A DNA stretch of 12,082 nt from Gammaproteobacteria bacterium (GTDB taxonomy: Bacteria; Pseudomonadota; Gammaproteobacteria; Chromatiales; Sedimenticolaceae): contig JAGRHB010000026.1 in assembly GCA_020445245.1 (NCBI GenBank), positions 1-12,082 on the forward strand, in the 5' to 3' direction. A program made the translations under genes and the position numbers. Shown here piece by piece: positions 1 to 6,742 of the stretch. Position 1 is the stretch's first letter, and every line of letters begins with the position of its first letter. Below the pieces are notes generated by a model that worked only from the letters and a program-made list of their open reading frames with translations, searched no databases and had not been told where the DNA came from.

Positions 1-522
1 TATCGCCTCAATGTGTTTCCTATCCGCCTGCCGCCACTGCGTGCACGCAAAGGAGACGTCGCCATCCTCGCGCAGCATTTCCTCAAGGCGGCCAACGAGG
101 AATATGACACGGTCGTCGCATTCGGTGTCGGCAGTGTCGAGTTGCTTGAGCAATATCCCTGGCCCGGCAACATCCGCCAGCTCGAAAACCTGGTGAAGCG
201 GGCAGTGCTCCTGACACCGGGACCGGCGATCGGGCGCAAGTTGATCGAAGAGATCCTGGCGGAAGAGGGCGGGGTTGCGTCGCCCGCGAACGTGATCCCG
301 GCGATGCAGCGGCCGGCAGGCCCCGTGAATGTGCAGGGTGCTGGCCCCGGAGGCCTGCCGGAGGGCATGCGGCCCTACGCCAAGGTGCGCGAAGACGAAA
401 GCGGGCAGATTCTCGAGGCATTGCGCCTGCAACACGGCAACAAGACCCGGGCGGCGATCAGCCTTGGTCTGACCCCGCGGCAGCTGCGTTATCGCATGCT
501 CAAGTTGAATCTGGATGGTTGA
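1..522 (+). CDS. Sigma-54-dependent transcriptional activator (NifA/NtrC-like), C-terminal part
   Basis: The reading frame is open from the first base, so the gene begins before the window. The visible 173 residues start in the back half of the AAA+ sigma-54 interaction domain: YRLNVFPIRLPPLRAR (the conserved stretch after Walker B) and then YPWPGNIRQLENLVKRA, the sensor II region, with RQL where most relatives have REL. After a Gly/Pro-rich linker comes a Fis-type helix-turn-helix (about residues 135-170), NKTRAAISLGLTPRQLRYRM. The LGLTPRQ turn is more like NifA/VnfA/AnfA than NtrC or HoxA/HupR. Such proteins bind upstream enhancers and use ATP to open sigma-54 RNA polymerase complexes. It lies directly upstream of, and in the same direction as, a strong sigma-54 promoter, so it is the obvious candidate regulator (inference). 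The sensory N-terminal domain is outside the window, so the signal is unknown. Confidence 0.9.
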   Translation, partial: YRLNVFPIRLPPLRARKGDVAILAQHFLKAANEEYDTVVAFGVGSVELLEQYPWPGNIRQLENLVKRAVLLTPGPAIGRKLIEEILAEEGGVASPANVIPAMQRPAGPVNVQGAGPGGLPEGMRPYAKVREDESGQILEALRLQHGNKTRAAISLGLTPRQLRYRMLKLNLDG

Positions 523-538
523 GGCGACGCCGTTTCAC

Positions 539-583
539 GACAATCTGACAAACCGCACGCAACGCTTTGACAATGTCGACAAT
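539..583 (+). promoter_or_regulatory. Candidate enhancer (UAS) region: four GACAAW repeats
   Basis: GACAAT or GACAAA occurs at 539, 547, 569 and 578. The last two flank an 8-base palindrome, TGTCGACA (574-581). The cluster lies about 85-130 bases upstream of the -24 element at 666, a normal distance for enhancers of sigma-54 activators. It does not match the NifA consensus TGT-N10-ACA. That these are the binding sites of the regulator encoded just upstream is an inference. Confidence 0.35.
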
Positions 584-665
584 TGACCGGTCCTGTCCAG
601 ACGGATCTTTACCGGCCGCGCACAGGCAATCAGTTAACAAGCGGATAACAAAGGGAATTCTTTGG

Positions 666-682
666 TTGGCACAGGCCTTGCC
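666..682 (+). promoter_or_regulatory. Sigma-54 (-24/-12) promoter of the OsmC operon
   Basis: TTGGCAC (666-672), five bases, then TTGC (678-681) matches the sigma-54 consensus TTGGCACR-N4-TTGCW except for the final base (C). The invariant GG (668-669) and GC (680-681) are exactly 10 bases apart. Transcription would start near 693, leaving a leader of about 40 bases before the ATG at 733. Between this site and the GACAAW cluster is a relatively AT-rich stretch (about 630-660) that could bend, but I see no exact IHF consensus in it. Confidence 0.85.
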
Positions 683-732
683 CTGTAACGGTCACAACAA
701 CTTTTTGTTTGATCACACCGGAGAAATTTCCC

Positions 733-1281
733 ATGAGCACTTCCCCCCAGACCATCGCCCGCAACATGAGCTGTCTGCGCCCGATCGACAGCGAGGGCCT
801 CATGTCCCTCGGCGAAAAGGGCAGGGCGAACCCCAACTCGCTGGTCACCCTGAAGGCGAAGACGGTCTGCGAAGGACAGTTTCGCATGCAGACTTACGTG
901 CGCGACCTCGCGCCGATGTTGATCGACGAGCCGCCGCACCTGCTTGGCGAAGACAACGCGCCGAATCCCTCGGAGGCGGTACTGGCGACACTGGGCGCCT
1001 GCCTGGCAGTTGGCGTGCACGCCAACGCGACGGCGCGCGGGATCAAGCTGTCCAGGCTGGAACTGCAGCTCGAGGGTGACATCAACGTGACCGCGGTATG
1101 GGGTACCGGCGACCTCGACGAGGCAAAGACCCTCGGTTTCAGCGCGGTGCGGGTCAAGATCGACGCCGAGGGCGACGCACCGAAGGAGCAGATCGACGAG
1201 ATCATCGCCCATTCGAACGTCTGGTCCCCGGTTGCCAACACCCTGCGCAACAACGTAACGCTGGACGTGCAGCCGGCCTGA
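733..1281 (+). CDS. OsmC-family protein
   Basis: 182-residue protein. GGAGA at 720-724 lies eight bases before the ATG at 733, which supports this start over the longer frame from 709. The OsmC/Ohr fold is recognised from NPSEAVLATLGACLAVGVHA (about residues 78-97), containing the conserved first Cys (C90) on the central helix, and from the C-terminal HSNV.SPVANTL...V.LDV strand pattern. OsmC/Ohr enzymes reduce organic hydroperoxides with two Cys. Here the usual second Cys (in a CPxS-type motif) appears as W164-S165-P166, so a classical peroxidase cycle is doubtful; C14 and C46 are other Cys residues. It is probably cytoplasmic, since no signal peptide is seen. It is the first gene after the sigma-54 promoter and 29 bases before the flavoprotein gene, so the two are very likely cotranscribed. 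Confidence 0.88.
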   Translation: MSTSPQTIARNMSCLRPIDSEGLMSLGEKGRANPNSLVTLKAKTVCEGQFRMQTYVRDLAPMLIDEPPHLLGEDNAPNPSEAVLATLGACLAVGVHANATARGIKLSRLELQLEGDINVTAVWGTGDLDEAKTLGFSAVRVKIDAEGDAPKEQIDEIIAHSNVWSPVANTLRNNVTLDVQPA

Positions 1282-1310
1282 TCAGGGCGGATATTGAAAA
1301 GGAGCCTGTC

Positions 1311-2444
1311 ATGAGTCTGATTGTTAGCAATGACCTCAAGGCCGTGCTGCCGCTGGGCGAGCAGCTTGCGGCGACCCGCCGCCTGGTGAAGGAGACACTG
1401 TCGCCGTTGACGGTGAAGATCGATCTGGAGGGGCTGTACCCGGAGTCGTTCCTGCGCCAACTGGGCACCATCGACGGCTTTCGTCAGCACCTGGCGGCGG
1501 CGCGGCCCGACGGGGTGACCGACATGGGGGCGGCGATCCAGACCATGGCCGCGGTGTCGCACGAATGTCTGTCCACCGGGTTCGCGACCTGGTGCCAGGA
1601 TACCTGTGGCTGGTACCTGCAGAACGCGGTCGACAGCGGTGTGCGCGACACCTGGTTGCCGAAGCTGGCCAGCGGCGAGGTGCTGGGCGGGACGGGGATG
1701 TCGAACACCATGAAGGCGTTCGCCAACATCGAGCCGCTGCGGCTCACCGGCAAGCGCGTCGACGGCGGCTATATCATCAACGGTTCGCTGCCATGGGTAT
1801 CCAACCTGGGCGACAACCACGTGTTCGGGACACTGTTTGGCCTCGAGGGCCAGGGTGACCGCTCGGTGATGGCGCTGGTCGACTGCAGTGTCGAGGGCTT
1901 CGAGCTGCGCCTGTCGGCACATTTCACCGCGCTTGAGGGCACGCGTACTTTCGCCTGCATCTTCAAGGACGTGTTCATCCCCGATGCCATGGTGATCGAC
2001 CACGATGGCGCCGCGTTCCTGCGCCGTTCGCGCGCCGGCATCGTGTTGCTGCAGTTCGGCATGGGGGTGGGTAACGTGCAGTCGTGCATCGACCTGTGCC
2101 GCGATGTCGAGCCGCTGCTCGGCCACGTCAATGGTTACCTGGACGACCGTCCCGACGAACTGCAGGAGCAACTGGACGACGCGGTGGATGCCTGTCTGGC
2201 GCTGGCCGAAGACCCGTTCGAGACCTCGGACGAATTCTTCCGCGAGATCCTGCAGCTGCGGCTTGCTGCCGGTGAACTGGCGTTGCGCGCCGCGCAGTCG
2301 GCAATGCTGCACACGGGCGCCAAGGGGTATCTGCGGACCGCGCCGGCGCAACGCAAGCTGCGCGAGTCCTATTTCATCGCGATAGTGACCCCGGCGATCA
2401 AGCACCTGCGCAAGGAGCTCGACGTCCTGTCACAGGCCGCCTGA
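1311..2444 (+). CDS. Acyl-CoA dehydrogenase-fold flavoprotein, probably not a standard dehydrogenase
   Basis: 377 residues, the normal family length; AGGAG at 1300-1304 precedes the ATG. The order of family blocks is visible: an N-terminal helical domain; WCQDTCGWYLQN and LPKLASGEVLGGTGMSN (about residues 98-140); a beta domain with DGGYIINGSLPWVSN (about 152-167) and FKDVFIPDAMV; and a C-terminal four-helix domain with RLAAGELALRAAQ, GAKGYLRTAP and RKLRESYF. Where medium-chain dehydrogenases carry the catalytic Glu in a YEGT motif, this protein reads IVTPAIKHL, and the alternative Glu of the isovaleryl/long-chain type is not evident near SRAGIVLLQFGMG. That resembles flavin-dependent monooxygenases of the DszC/SfnC side of the superfamily more than beta-oxidation enzymes, but the substrate cannot be read from the sequence. 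It sits with OsmC, DUF302 and rubredoxin reductase genes rather than with thiolases or acyl-CoA ligases. Confidence 0.82.
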   Translation: MSLIVSNDLKAVLPLGEQLAATRRLVKETLSPLTVKIDLEGLYPESFLRQLGTIDGFRQHLAAARPDGVTDMGAAIQTMAAVSHECLSTGFATWCQDTCGWYLQNAVDSGVRDTWLPKLASGEVLGGTGMSNTMKAFANIEPLRLTGKRVDGGYIINGSLPWVSNLGDNHVFGTLFGLEGQGDRSVMALVDCSVEGFELRLSAHFTALEGTRTFACIFKDVFIPDAMVIDHDGAAFLRRSRAGIVLLQFGMGVGNVQSCIDLCRDVEPLLGHVNGYLDDRPDELQEQLDDAVDACLALAEDPFETSDEFFREILQLRLAAGELALRAAQSAMLHTGAKGYLRTAPAQRKLRESYFIAIVTPAIKHLRKELDVLSQAA

Positions 2445-2450
2445 CCCGAT

Positions 2451-2471
2451 GGAGGGGACAATGTCCCCTCC
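2451..2471. repeat. Perfect 10-bp inverted repeat between the flavoprotein and DUF302 genes
   Basis: GGAGGGGACA (2451-2460), one base (A2461), TGTCCCCTCC (2462-2471): both arms pair perfectly. As RNA this gives at least an 8-bp G/C-rich stem with a 5-base loop. The left arm is a near-perfect Shine-Dalgarno sequence, and an ATG (2461-2463) in frame with the DUF302 gene falls in the loop. It starts six bases after the flavoprotein stop codon. No T-tract follows, so it is unlikely to be a standard terminator. An RNA stability or processing hairpin, a translational control element or a protein-binding site are all possible. Confidence 0.7.
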
Positions 2472-2502
2472 GCTATTTCACCGAATCAAGCTGGAAGACC
2501 GC

Positions 2503-2883
2503 ATGAAGACGATTACAACGGAACTGACCCCGGAGCAGGCAGTGCAGCGGCTGATCGCCGCGATCGATGAGACCGGCCTGCGTCTGGTCGCCCATATCAA
2601 CGGCCAGGCCAATGCCGCCAAGCTCGGAAAGGTTGTGCCGGCCGACCAGATCCTCGAGGTGTTCCGCCCCGATTTCGCGATCCGCGTGTGGGCCGCGTGT
2701 AAACCGGCCGGGCACGATATCCCGCTGCGCATCCACGTCTACGGGGATGGCCAGCAGACCAGGGTCGCGTGCCGCATGCCGACCACCGCGTTCGCGCCGT
2801 TCGGTTCGCCAGAACTGGACGCGATCGGTCAGGAACTGGATGCCCTGTTCGAACGTATCCTGGGCGCGATTCCCGAGGCGTGA
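2503..2883 (+). CDS. DUF302 domain protein
   Basis: 126 residues from ATG 2503 (GGAAG at 2493-2497). Two in-frame ATGs further upstream, 2449 and 2461, would add 18 or 14 residues; 2461 has a stronger Shine-Dalgarno (GGAGG) but it is buried in a hairpin, and the added residues are not part of the domain. The DUF302 pattern is visible: [30 protein letters not shown], then [15 protein letters not shown], an alanine-rich turn, [10 protein letters not shown] and V.CRMPTTAF. This fold is a small alpha/beta domain of unknown biochemical function, often found in redox and sulfur-oxidation neighbourhoods (family knowledge). There is no signal peptide. It lies 58 bases after the flavoprotein stop and 5 bases before the rubredoxin-reductase start, so it is an operon member. 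Confidence 0.75.
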   Translation: MKTITTELTPEQAVQRLIAAIDETGLRLVAHINGQANAAKLGKVVPADQILEVFRPDFAIRVWAACKPAGHDIPLRIHVYGDGQQTRVACRMPTTAFAPFGSPELDAIGQELDALFERILGAIPEA

Positions 2884-2888
2884 ACGAA

Positions 2889-4286
2889 ATGAGCAGCGAA
2901 AGTTTTCAGCGCTGGATCTGCGATGCCTGTGGCTTCATCTATGACGAGGCCAGGGGCGACCCGGACTCCGGCCTCGCGCCGGGAACCCGCTATGCCGATA
3001 TCCCCGATGACTGGCAGTGCCCGCTGTGCGGTCTGACCAAGGGCGATCTGCGGCTGCTGCCGGAGGTTTTGCAAACCGTTGCGCCGGCGCGTCCGCAACA
3101 GCCAGATGCCACCCGGTCGGTGCAATGCAGGGGTGGTGCCGATTACGTGGTGATCATCGGCGCCGGCGTCGCCGGCTGGTCGGTGGCAGAGGCCATCCGC
3201 CGACGCGAACCGGACCGGCCGGTGTTGCTGGTAAGCGCCTGTCACGGCCTGGTGTACCCGAAGCCGGCTATCTCGATGGCACTGGCGATGGGCAAGCAGC
3301 CGGATGACCTGATCGACACCGATGCCGCGAGCAAGGCGGCGGCGCTGTGCATCGAGGTGCGTCCGGACACCCGCATCATCAAGCTCGACACCGCGCGCAA
3401 GCGCCTGACCACGGTGAAGGGCAGCATCCAGTACGGCAAACTGGTACTCGCGCTGGGTGCGCAACAACGTGTGCTGCCGGTCAGCGGCGATGCATGCGAC
3501 CGCATCGTGCGTGTCAACGACCTCGGCTCCTACCGACAACTGCGCGCCCTGATGACCCCGCAGGTGGAGCATGTGACCATCCTTGGCGCCGGCCTGATCG
3601 GCTGCGAATTTGCCGATGACATGACCACCGCCGGTCTGGCCGTGACAGTGATCGACCCCGCACCCCGGCCGTTGGCGAGCCTGGTGCCAGCAGCGGTTTC
3701 CACCGAACTGGCCTGCCGTCTCGCCGCCAAGGGTGTGGTATGGCACCTTCAGTCGACCTTGGCCTCGCTGGACGGCACGGCTGAGCGCCTGTGCGCGACA
3801 TTGGGCGACGGTCGATCGTTCGACACCGACCTGGTCCTGTCCGCGGCCGGTCTTGTCGCCAATACCCAGTTGGCCGAAAAGGCCGGCCTGGCGACTGACG
3901 TCGGCATCGCCGTCGATCATTCGATGCGCACCAGTGATGACGATGTCTATGCGATCGGCGACTGCGCATCGCTGTCGGGGCAGGTCTTCGCCTATATCGA
4001 GCCGATCCGGCGCCAGGCCGAGGCGATCGCGGCGCATGTCGCCGGCAGCGAGGAGCGGTTCATGCCACTGCCGCCTCTGGTGAAGGTAAAGACGCCGAGC
4101 CTGCCGATCAGCGTCTGCCGGCCGGCAGGACAGCTCGCAGACGATGCCTGGATCGCCGTGGACGAGCCCGGTGGCGGGTTGCACTTCGAAATCCCCGGAA
4201 ACGGCACCATTGCCGGTTTCGTACTGGGCGGGCAGTTGGCCTCACAGGCTGGCGGCTATTACCGCCGGCTCGGCGTCCGCGGGTAG
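2889..4286 (+). CDS. Rubredoxin / FAD-dependent rubredoxin reductase fusion
   Basis: 465 residues. Residues about 8-58 form a rubredoxin domain with the four iron ligands C11-x2-C14 and C44-x2-C47 and the usual aromatic residues (Y18, W42). After a Pro/Gln-rich linker, residues about 85-465 are a pyridine-nucleotide-disulfide-oxidoreductase-fold flavoprotein: FAD motif GAGVAG (91-96), NAD(P)H motif GAGLIG (233-238), and the second FAD motif VYAIGDCAS (353-361). The tail resembles the C-terminal domain of NADH:rubredoxin reductases. It should pass electrons from NAD(P)H via FAD to its own rubredoxin iron, in the cytoplasm. In other bacteria rubredoxin and reductase (AlkG/AlkT, RubA/RubB) are separate proteins. 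GTG 2880 is an alternative start. The partner that takes the electrons is plausibly the flavoprotein or OsmC-like protein of the same operon (inference). The 246 bases that follow hold no clear gene or terminator. Confidence 0.9.
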   Translation: MSSESFQRWICDACGFIYDEARGDPDSGLAPGTRYADIPDDWQCPLCGLTKGDLRLLPEVLQTVAPARPQQPDATRSVQCRGGADYVVIIGAGVAGWSVAEAIRRREPDRPVLLVSACHGLVYPKPAISMALAMGKQPDDLIDTDAASKAAALCIEVRPDTRIIKLDTARKRLTTVKGSIQYGKLVLALGAQQRVLPVSGDACDRIVRVNDLGSYRQLRALMTPQVEHVTILGAGLIGCEFADDMTTAGLAVTVIDPAPRPLASLVPAAVSTELACRLAAKGVVWHLQSTLASLDGTAERLCATLGDGRSFDTDLVLSAAGLVANTQLAEKAGLATDVGIAVDHSMRTSDDDVYAIGDCASLSGQVFAYIEPIRRQAEAIAAHVAGSEERFMPLPPLVKVKTPSLPISVCRPAGQLADDAWIAVDEPGGGLHFEIPGNGTIAGFVLGGQLASQAGGYYRRLGVRG

Positions 4287-4532
4287 GCGCTGCACCCGGT
4301 CGCGCCATCGTGGTGCCGACGGCATTCAGCGCGAATGGCGCCGTGCCCCGTTTCGCGTGGACTCGGCCGTACGGTCGCATAGCTCGACGCAATCCCGGGC
4401 ACCCCGTGGGCAAACATCGTTTCGTCATCTGGCCCGGCGATACCGGCACGGCCGCACCGTGTAGAGCGTGCAGATGGCGTTGCAGGGCTGGTGGGTCCAG
4501 AATTCCCGCAACCAGGTGTGGAGCGACCGGCG

Positions 4533-5471
4533 GTGGACGACAGGCGATTCTCGTTGATGGTGCATGGCGGTGCCGGCACGCTCGACGATGCGCAGCGGCG
4601 TGCCAAAGGCGACGCCTGGCGCACGGCGATCGGCACGGTGCTGGCGCACGGCCGTCGTCTGCTCACGCACGGTGCCTGCGCGGTCGAGGTGGTCGAGTCC
4701 TGCGTGGTGCTGCTCGAGGATGACCCGCTGTTCAATGCCGGGCGCGGTTCAGTGCTCAACGAGGTCGGCGCGGTCGAGATGGATGCGGCGATCATGGATG
4801 GCCGCGACCTCACGGCCGGTGCGGTGGCCGGGGTCCATCACCTGGCGAACCCGGTGGTGCTCGCGTCGCGGCTGATGCGCGACGATGGACCTGTGATGCT
4901 GGTCGGTGAGGGTGCAATGCGTCTCGCCGCGCGTTGTGGCCTCACGCAGGTTGGGGATGACTACTTTCGGCTGCCGGAGCGGCTGGCGCAGCTTGAGCAG
5001 GCGCGCGAGCAGCAAACCACGATGCTGGACCACGTTGCTGAGGCGCCCACCGATGAAACGGGCAGATACGGCACGGTCGGGGCTGTCGCGCGCGATCTTG
5101 AGGGGCATCTCGCCGCAGCCACCTCGACCGGCGGCATGGTCAACAAGCGCGTCGGCAGAGTGGGCGATTCACCACTGATAGGTGCCGGGGTGTACGCCGA
5201 CGACGAGACCTGTGCGGTGTCATCCACCGGACATGGCGAAGACTTCATGCGCTGCGTGATAGCCAAGACCATCGCGGATTACATCGACATGCAGGGCATG
5301 GACGCGCGGCAGGCCGTGGATGCCGGCATCGCTTACCTCGTGCGCAGGGTGAAGGGACTTGGCGGGGTGATCGTGATTGATCGCCACGGCAACTGCGCCA
5401 GTGGATTCAGCACCAGGAATATGATCCACGGCTGGATCGAGCACGGTGGCGATGCCGCCGTCCGGCTTTGA
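4533..5471 (+). CDS. Isoaspartyl peptidase / L-asparaginase (Ntn-hydrolase, plant type)
   Basis: 312 residues from GTG 4533. This start puts HGGAG ten residues in, as usual in the family, and has GGAG at 4520-4523; GTG 4491 gives a longer form and ATG 4557 a shorter one. Key motifs: MVHGGAGTLDD at the N-terminus, DPLFNAGRGSVLN, and the autocleavage site GTVGAV with nucleophile T181 (E. coli IaaA uses T179), followed by TSTGG (197-201). The precursor cuts itself before Thr181 into alpha and beta subunits and hydrolyses isoaspartyl dipeptides and L-asparagine. No signal peptide is visible, so it is cytoplasmic. It sits between the rubredoxin-reductase and hydrogenase genes, 246 and 98 bases away, on the same strand. 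I see no reason to link it functionally to either beyond position. Confidence 0.92.
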   Translation: MDDRRFSLMVHGGAGTLDDAQRRAKGDAWRTAIGTVLAHGRRLLTHGACAVEVVESCVVLLEDDPLFNAGRGSVLNEVGAVEMDAAIMDGRDLTAGAVAGVHHLANPVVLASRLMRDDGPVMLVGEGAMRLAARCGLTQVGDDYFRLPERLAQLEQAREQQTTMLDHVAEAPTDETGRYGTVGAVARDLEGHLAAATSTGGMVNKRVGRVGDSPLIGAGVYADDETCAVSSTGHGEDFMRCVIAKTIADYIDMQGMDARQAVDAGIAYLVRRVKGLGGVIVIDRHGNCASGFSTRNMIHGWIEHGGDAAVRL

Positions 5472-5526
5472 CCGCGACCTGGCCTGCGGTTGGGCCATCT
5501 GCAGGAGATTGACGTCAGGTATCTCG

Positions 5527-5540
5527 CCGAGCATGCTCGG
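5527..5540. promoter_or_regulatory. 14-bp perfect palindrome upstream of the hydrogenase small subunit gene
   Basis: CCGAGCATGCTCGG reads the same on both strands and lies 29 bases before the ATG at 5570, within the 98-base gap after the asparaginase gene. An unspaced perfect palindrome at this position suits a dimeric regulator better than an RNA hairpin. No clear -35/-10 or sigma-54 site accompanies it, so the promoter itself is not identified. Confidence 0.35.
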
Positions 5541-5569
5541 AGTATCTGGACTATGAGGTCGCGTGGCGC

Positions 5570-6742
5570 ATGGGTACGGACAGGACTCTGGCGGATTACC
5601 TGGTTTCCGCCGGTGTAAGCCGGCGGGCCTTCCTGAAGCGCTGCTTTGGGTTGGCGGCGATGCTGGGCCTGCCCACGGCGGCGGCTGCCGAGATCGCGCA
5701 TGGACTCGGTGCTGCACGGCGTCGTTCGGTGGTGTGGTTGTCCTTCCAGGAATGCACCGGTTGTACCGAGTCGCTGACCCGCTCCTATGCCCCGACCTTC
5801 GAGTCCCTGATCTTCGATTTCATTTCCCTCGACTACCATCACACGCTGCAGGCCGCCAGCGGCGCCGCCGCTGAGGCGGCGCGTCACGAGGCATCGAGTG
5901 CCGGCGGTTATCTCCTTATCGTCGACGGTTCCGTGCCGCTGGGCGGCCAGGGCACCTGTTCCACGATCGCCGGTCGTACCAACCTCGATATCCTGATCGA
6001 ATCTGTGGAAGCTGCACAGGTGGTGATCGCGGTCGGCTCCTGCGCCGCATTCGGCGGTCTGCCAGCCGCCGATCCCAACCCGACAGGCGCAGTTGGCGTC
6101 GAGTACCTGATGGACAATGGCAGTCTTGCCAGGCGTCCGCTGGTCAACCTGCCAGGGTGCCCGCCGTTGCCTGAAGCGATCGCCGCGACCCTGGCGCATT
6201 TCGTGGCCTTCGGTCGCCTGCCGGCGCTGGACGCCTTGAATAGGCCGTTGTCGATCTACGGCAACACCGTGCACGACCGCTGCCCGCGGGTGAGTTTTTT
6301 CAACCAGGGTCTGTTCGCTGAGTCCTTCGACGATGAGGGGGCCCGCAAGGGATGGTGTCTTTACAAGCTCGGATGCCGCGGACCGGTCACCCATAACGCC
6401 TGCGCAACCATCAAATGGAACGGTGGAACCAGTTCGCCGATCGATGCCGGCCATCCCTGCATCGGCTGTTCCGAACCCGGATTCTGGGATCAGGGTGGTT
6501 TTTACCAGGCGGAACCGGACCCGTCTGCGCCGGTTCCACGCTCGGAGGCGGCGCAGCGTGGGCAGGCGCTGTTCGACGATCACTGTGTGTACTGTCATCA
6601 ACCGGCAGGTGCCGACCTCGGTACCGCGCCGGCCGATGTACCGGCGGCCTATCCGCAGCATGGTGGCCGTTCGCACCGCCAGCAGCTTGATGCCGACCAG
6701 TGGTCAGACCTGGTGGACTACCTTGGTGAGGTGAAGAAATGA
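5570..6742 (+). CDS. [NiFe] hydrogenase small subunit with C-terminal c-type haem domain
   Basis: 390 residues. The N-terminus has a long Tat signal with SRRAFLK (17-23) and a hydrophobic core ending around AAAAE. All Fe-S ligands of group 1 small subunits are present at family spacing: proximal cluster C62, C65, C158, C197; distal H235, C238, C263, C269; medial C278, C297, C300. The two extra proximal Cys of oxygen-tolerant enzymes are absent (ECTGC, and GSCAAFGG with Gly). After FWDQGGFY the usual C-terminal membrane helix is missing. Instead a domain of about 70 residues carries one haem c site, C339-VY-C342-H343, and a cytochrome-c-like last helix (WSDLVDYLGEV). No Met follows the haem site; H364 or H369 could be the sixth ligand. 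Expected role: a periplasmic electron wire from a hydrogenase to its own haem. No large subunit gene is near. The start is set by the Tat signal; the Shine-Dalgarno is weak (GAGG at 5555). Confidence 0.93.
   Translation: MGTDRTLADYLVSAGVSRRAFLKRCFGLAAMLGLPTAAAAEIAHGLGAARRRSVVWLSFQECTGCTESLTRSYAPTFESLIFDFISLDYHHTLQAASGAAAEAARHEASSAGGYLLIVDGSVPLGGQGTCSTIAGRTNLDILIESVEAAQVVIAVGSCAAFGGLPAADPNPTGAVGVEYLMDNGSLARRPLVNLPGCPPLPEAIAATLAHFVAFGRLPALDALNRPLSIYGNTVHDRCPRVSFFNQGLFAESFDDEGARKGWCLYKLGCRGPVTHNACATIKWNGGTSSPIDAGHPCIGCSEPGFWDQGGFYQAEPDPSAPVPRSEAAQRGQALFDDHCVYCHQPAGADLGTAPADVPAAYPQHGGRSHRQQLDADQWSDLVDYLGEVKK

Noticed and set aside
640..652. Similarity to the lac operator core (AGCGGATAACAA)
   Set aside because: Only a short match without the symmetric second half; more likely chance than a vector remnant, since the surroundings are ordinary genomic sequence.
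567..1079. 170-codon open frame on the + strand over the sigma-54 promoter
   Set aside because: Its start lies upstream of the promoter and most of it is another frame of the OsmC gene; composition is Arg/Ala/Gly-rich with no domain.
894..2405. 503-codon open frame on the - strand
   Set aside because: It lies antisense across the OsmC and flavoprotein genes, whose products are clearly recognisable; the translation has Arg/Gln/His-rich low-information composition typical of GC-rich shadow frames.
2829..4184. 451-codon open frame on the - strand
   Set aside because: Antisense shadow of the rubredoxin-reductase gene with no recognisable domain.
4259..4532. Possible gene or terminator in the 246-base gap after the rubredoxin reductase
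   Set aside because: Frames here are only extensions of shadow ORFs without ribosome sites or domains; the best stems are five base pairs and no T-run follows. No GG-N10-GC sigma-54 element was found.
5333..6676. 447-codon open frame on the - strand
   Set aside because: Antisense shadow of the asparaginase and hydrogenase genes; no signal, domain or ribosome site.
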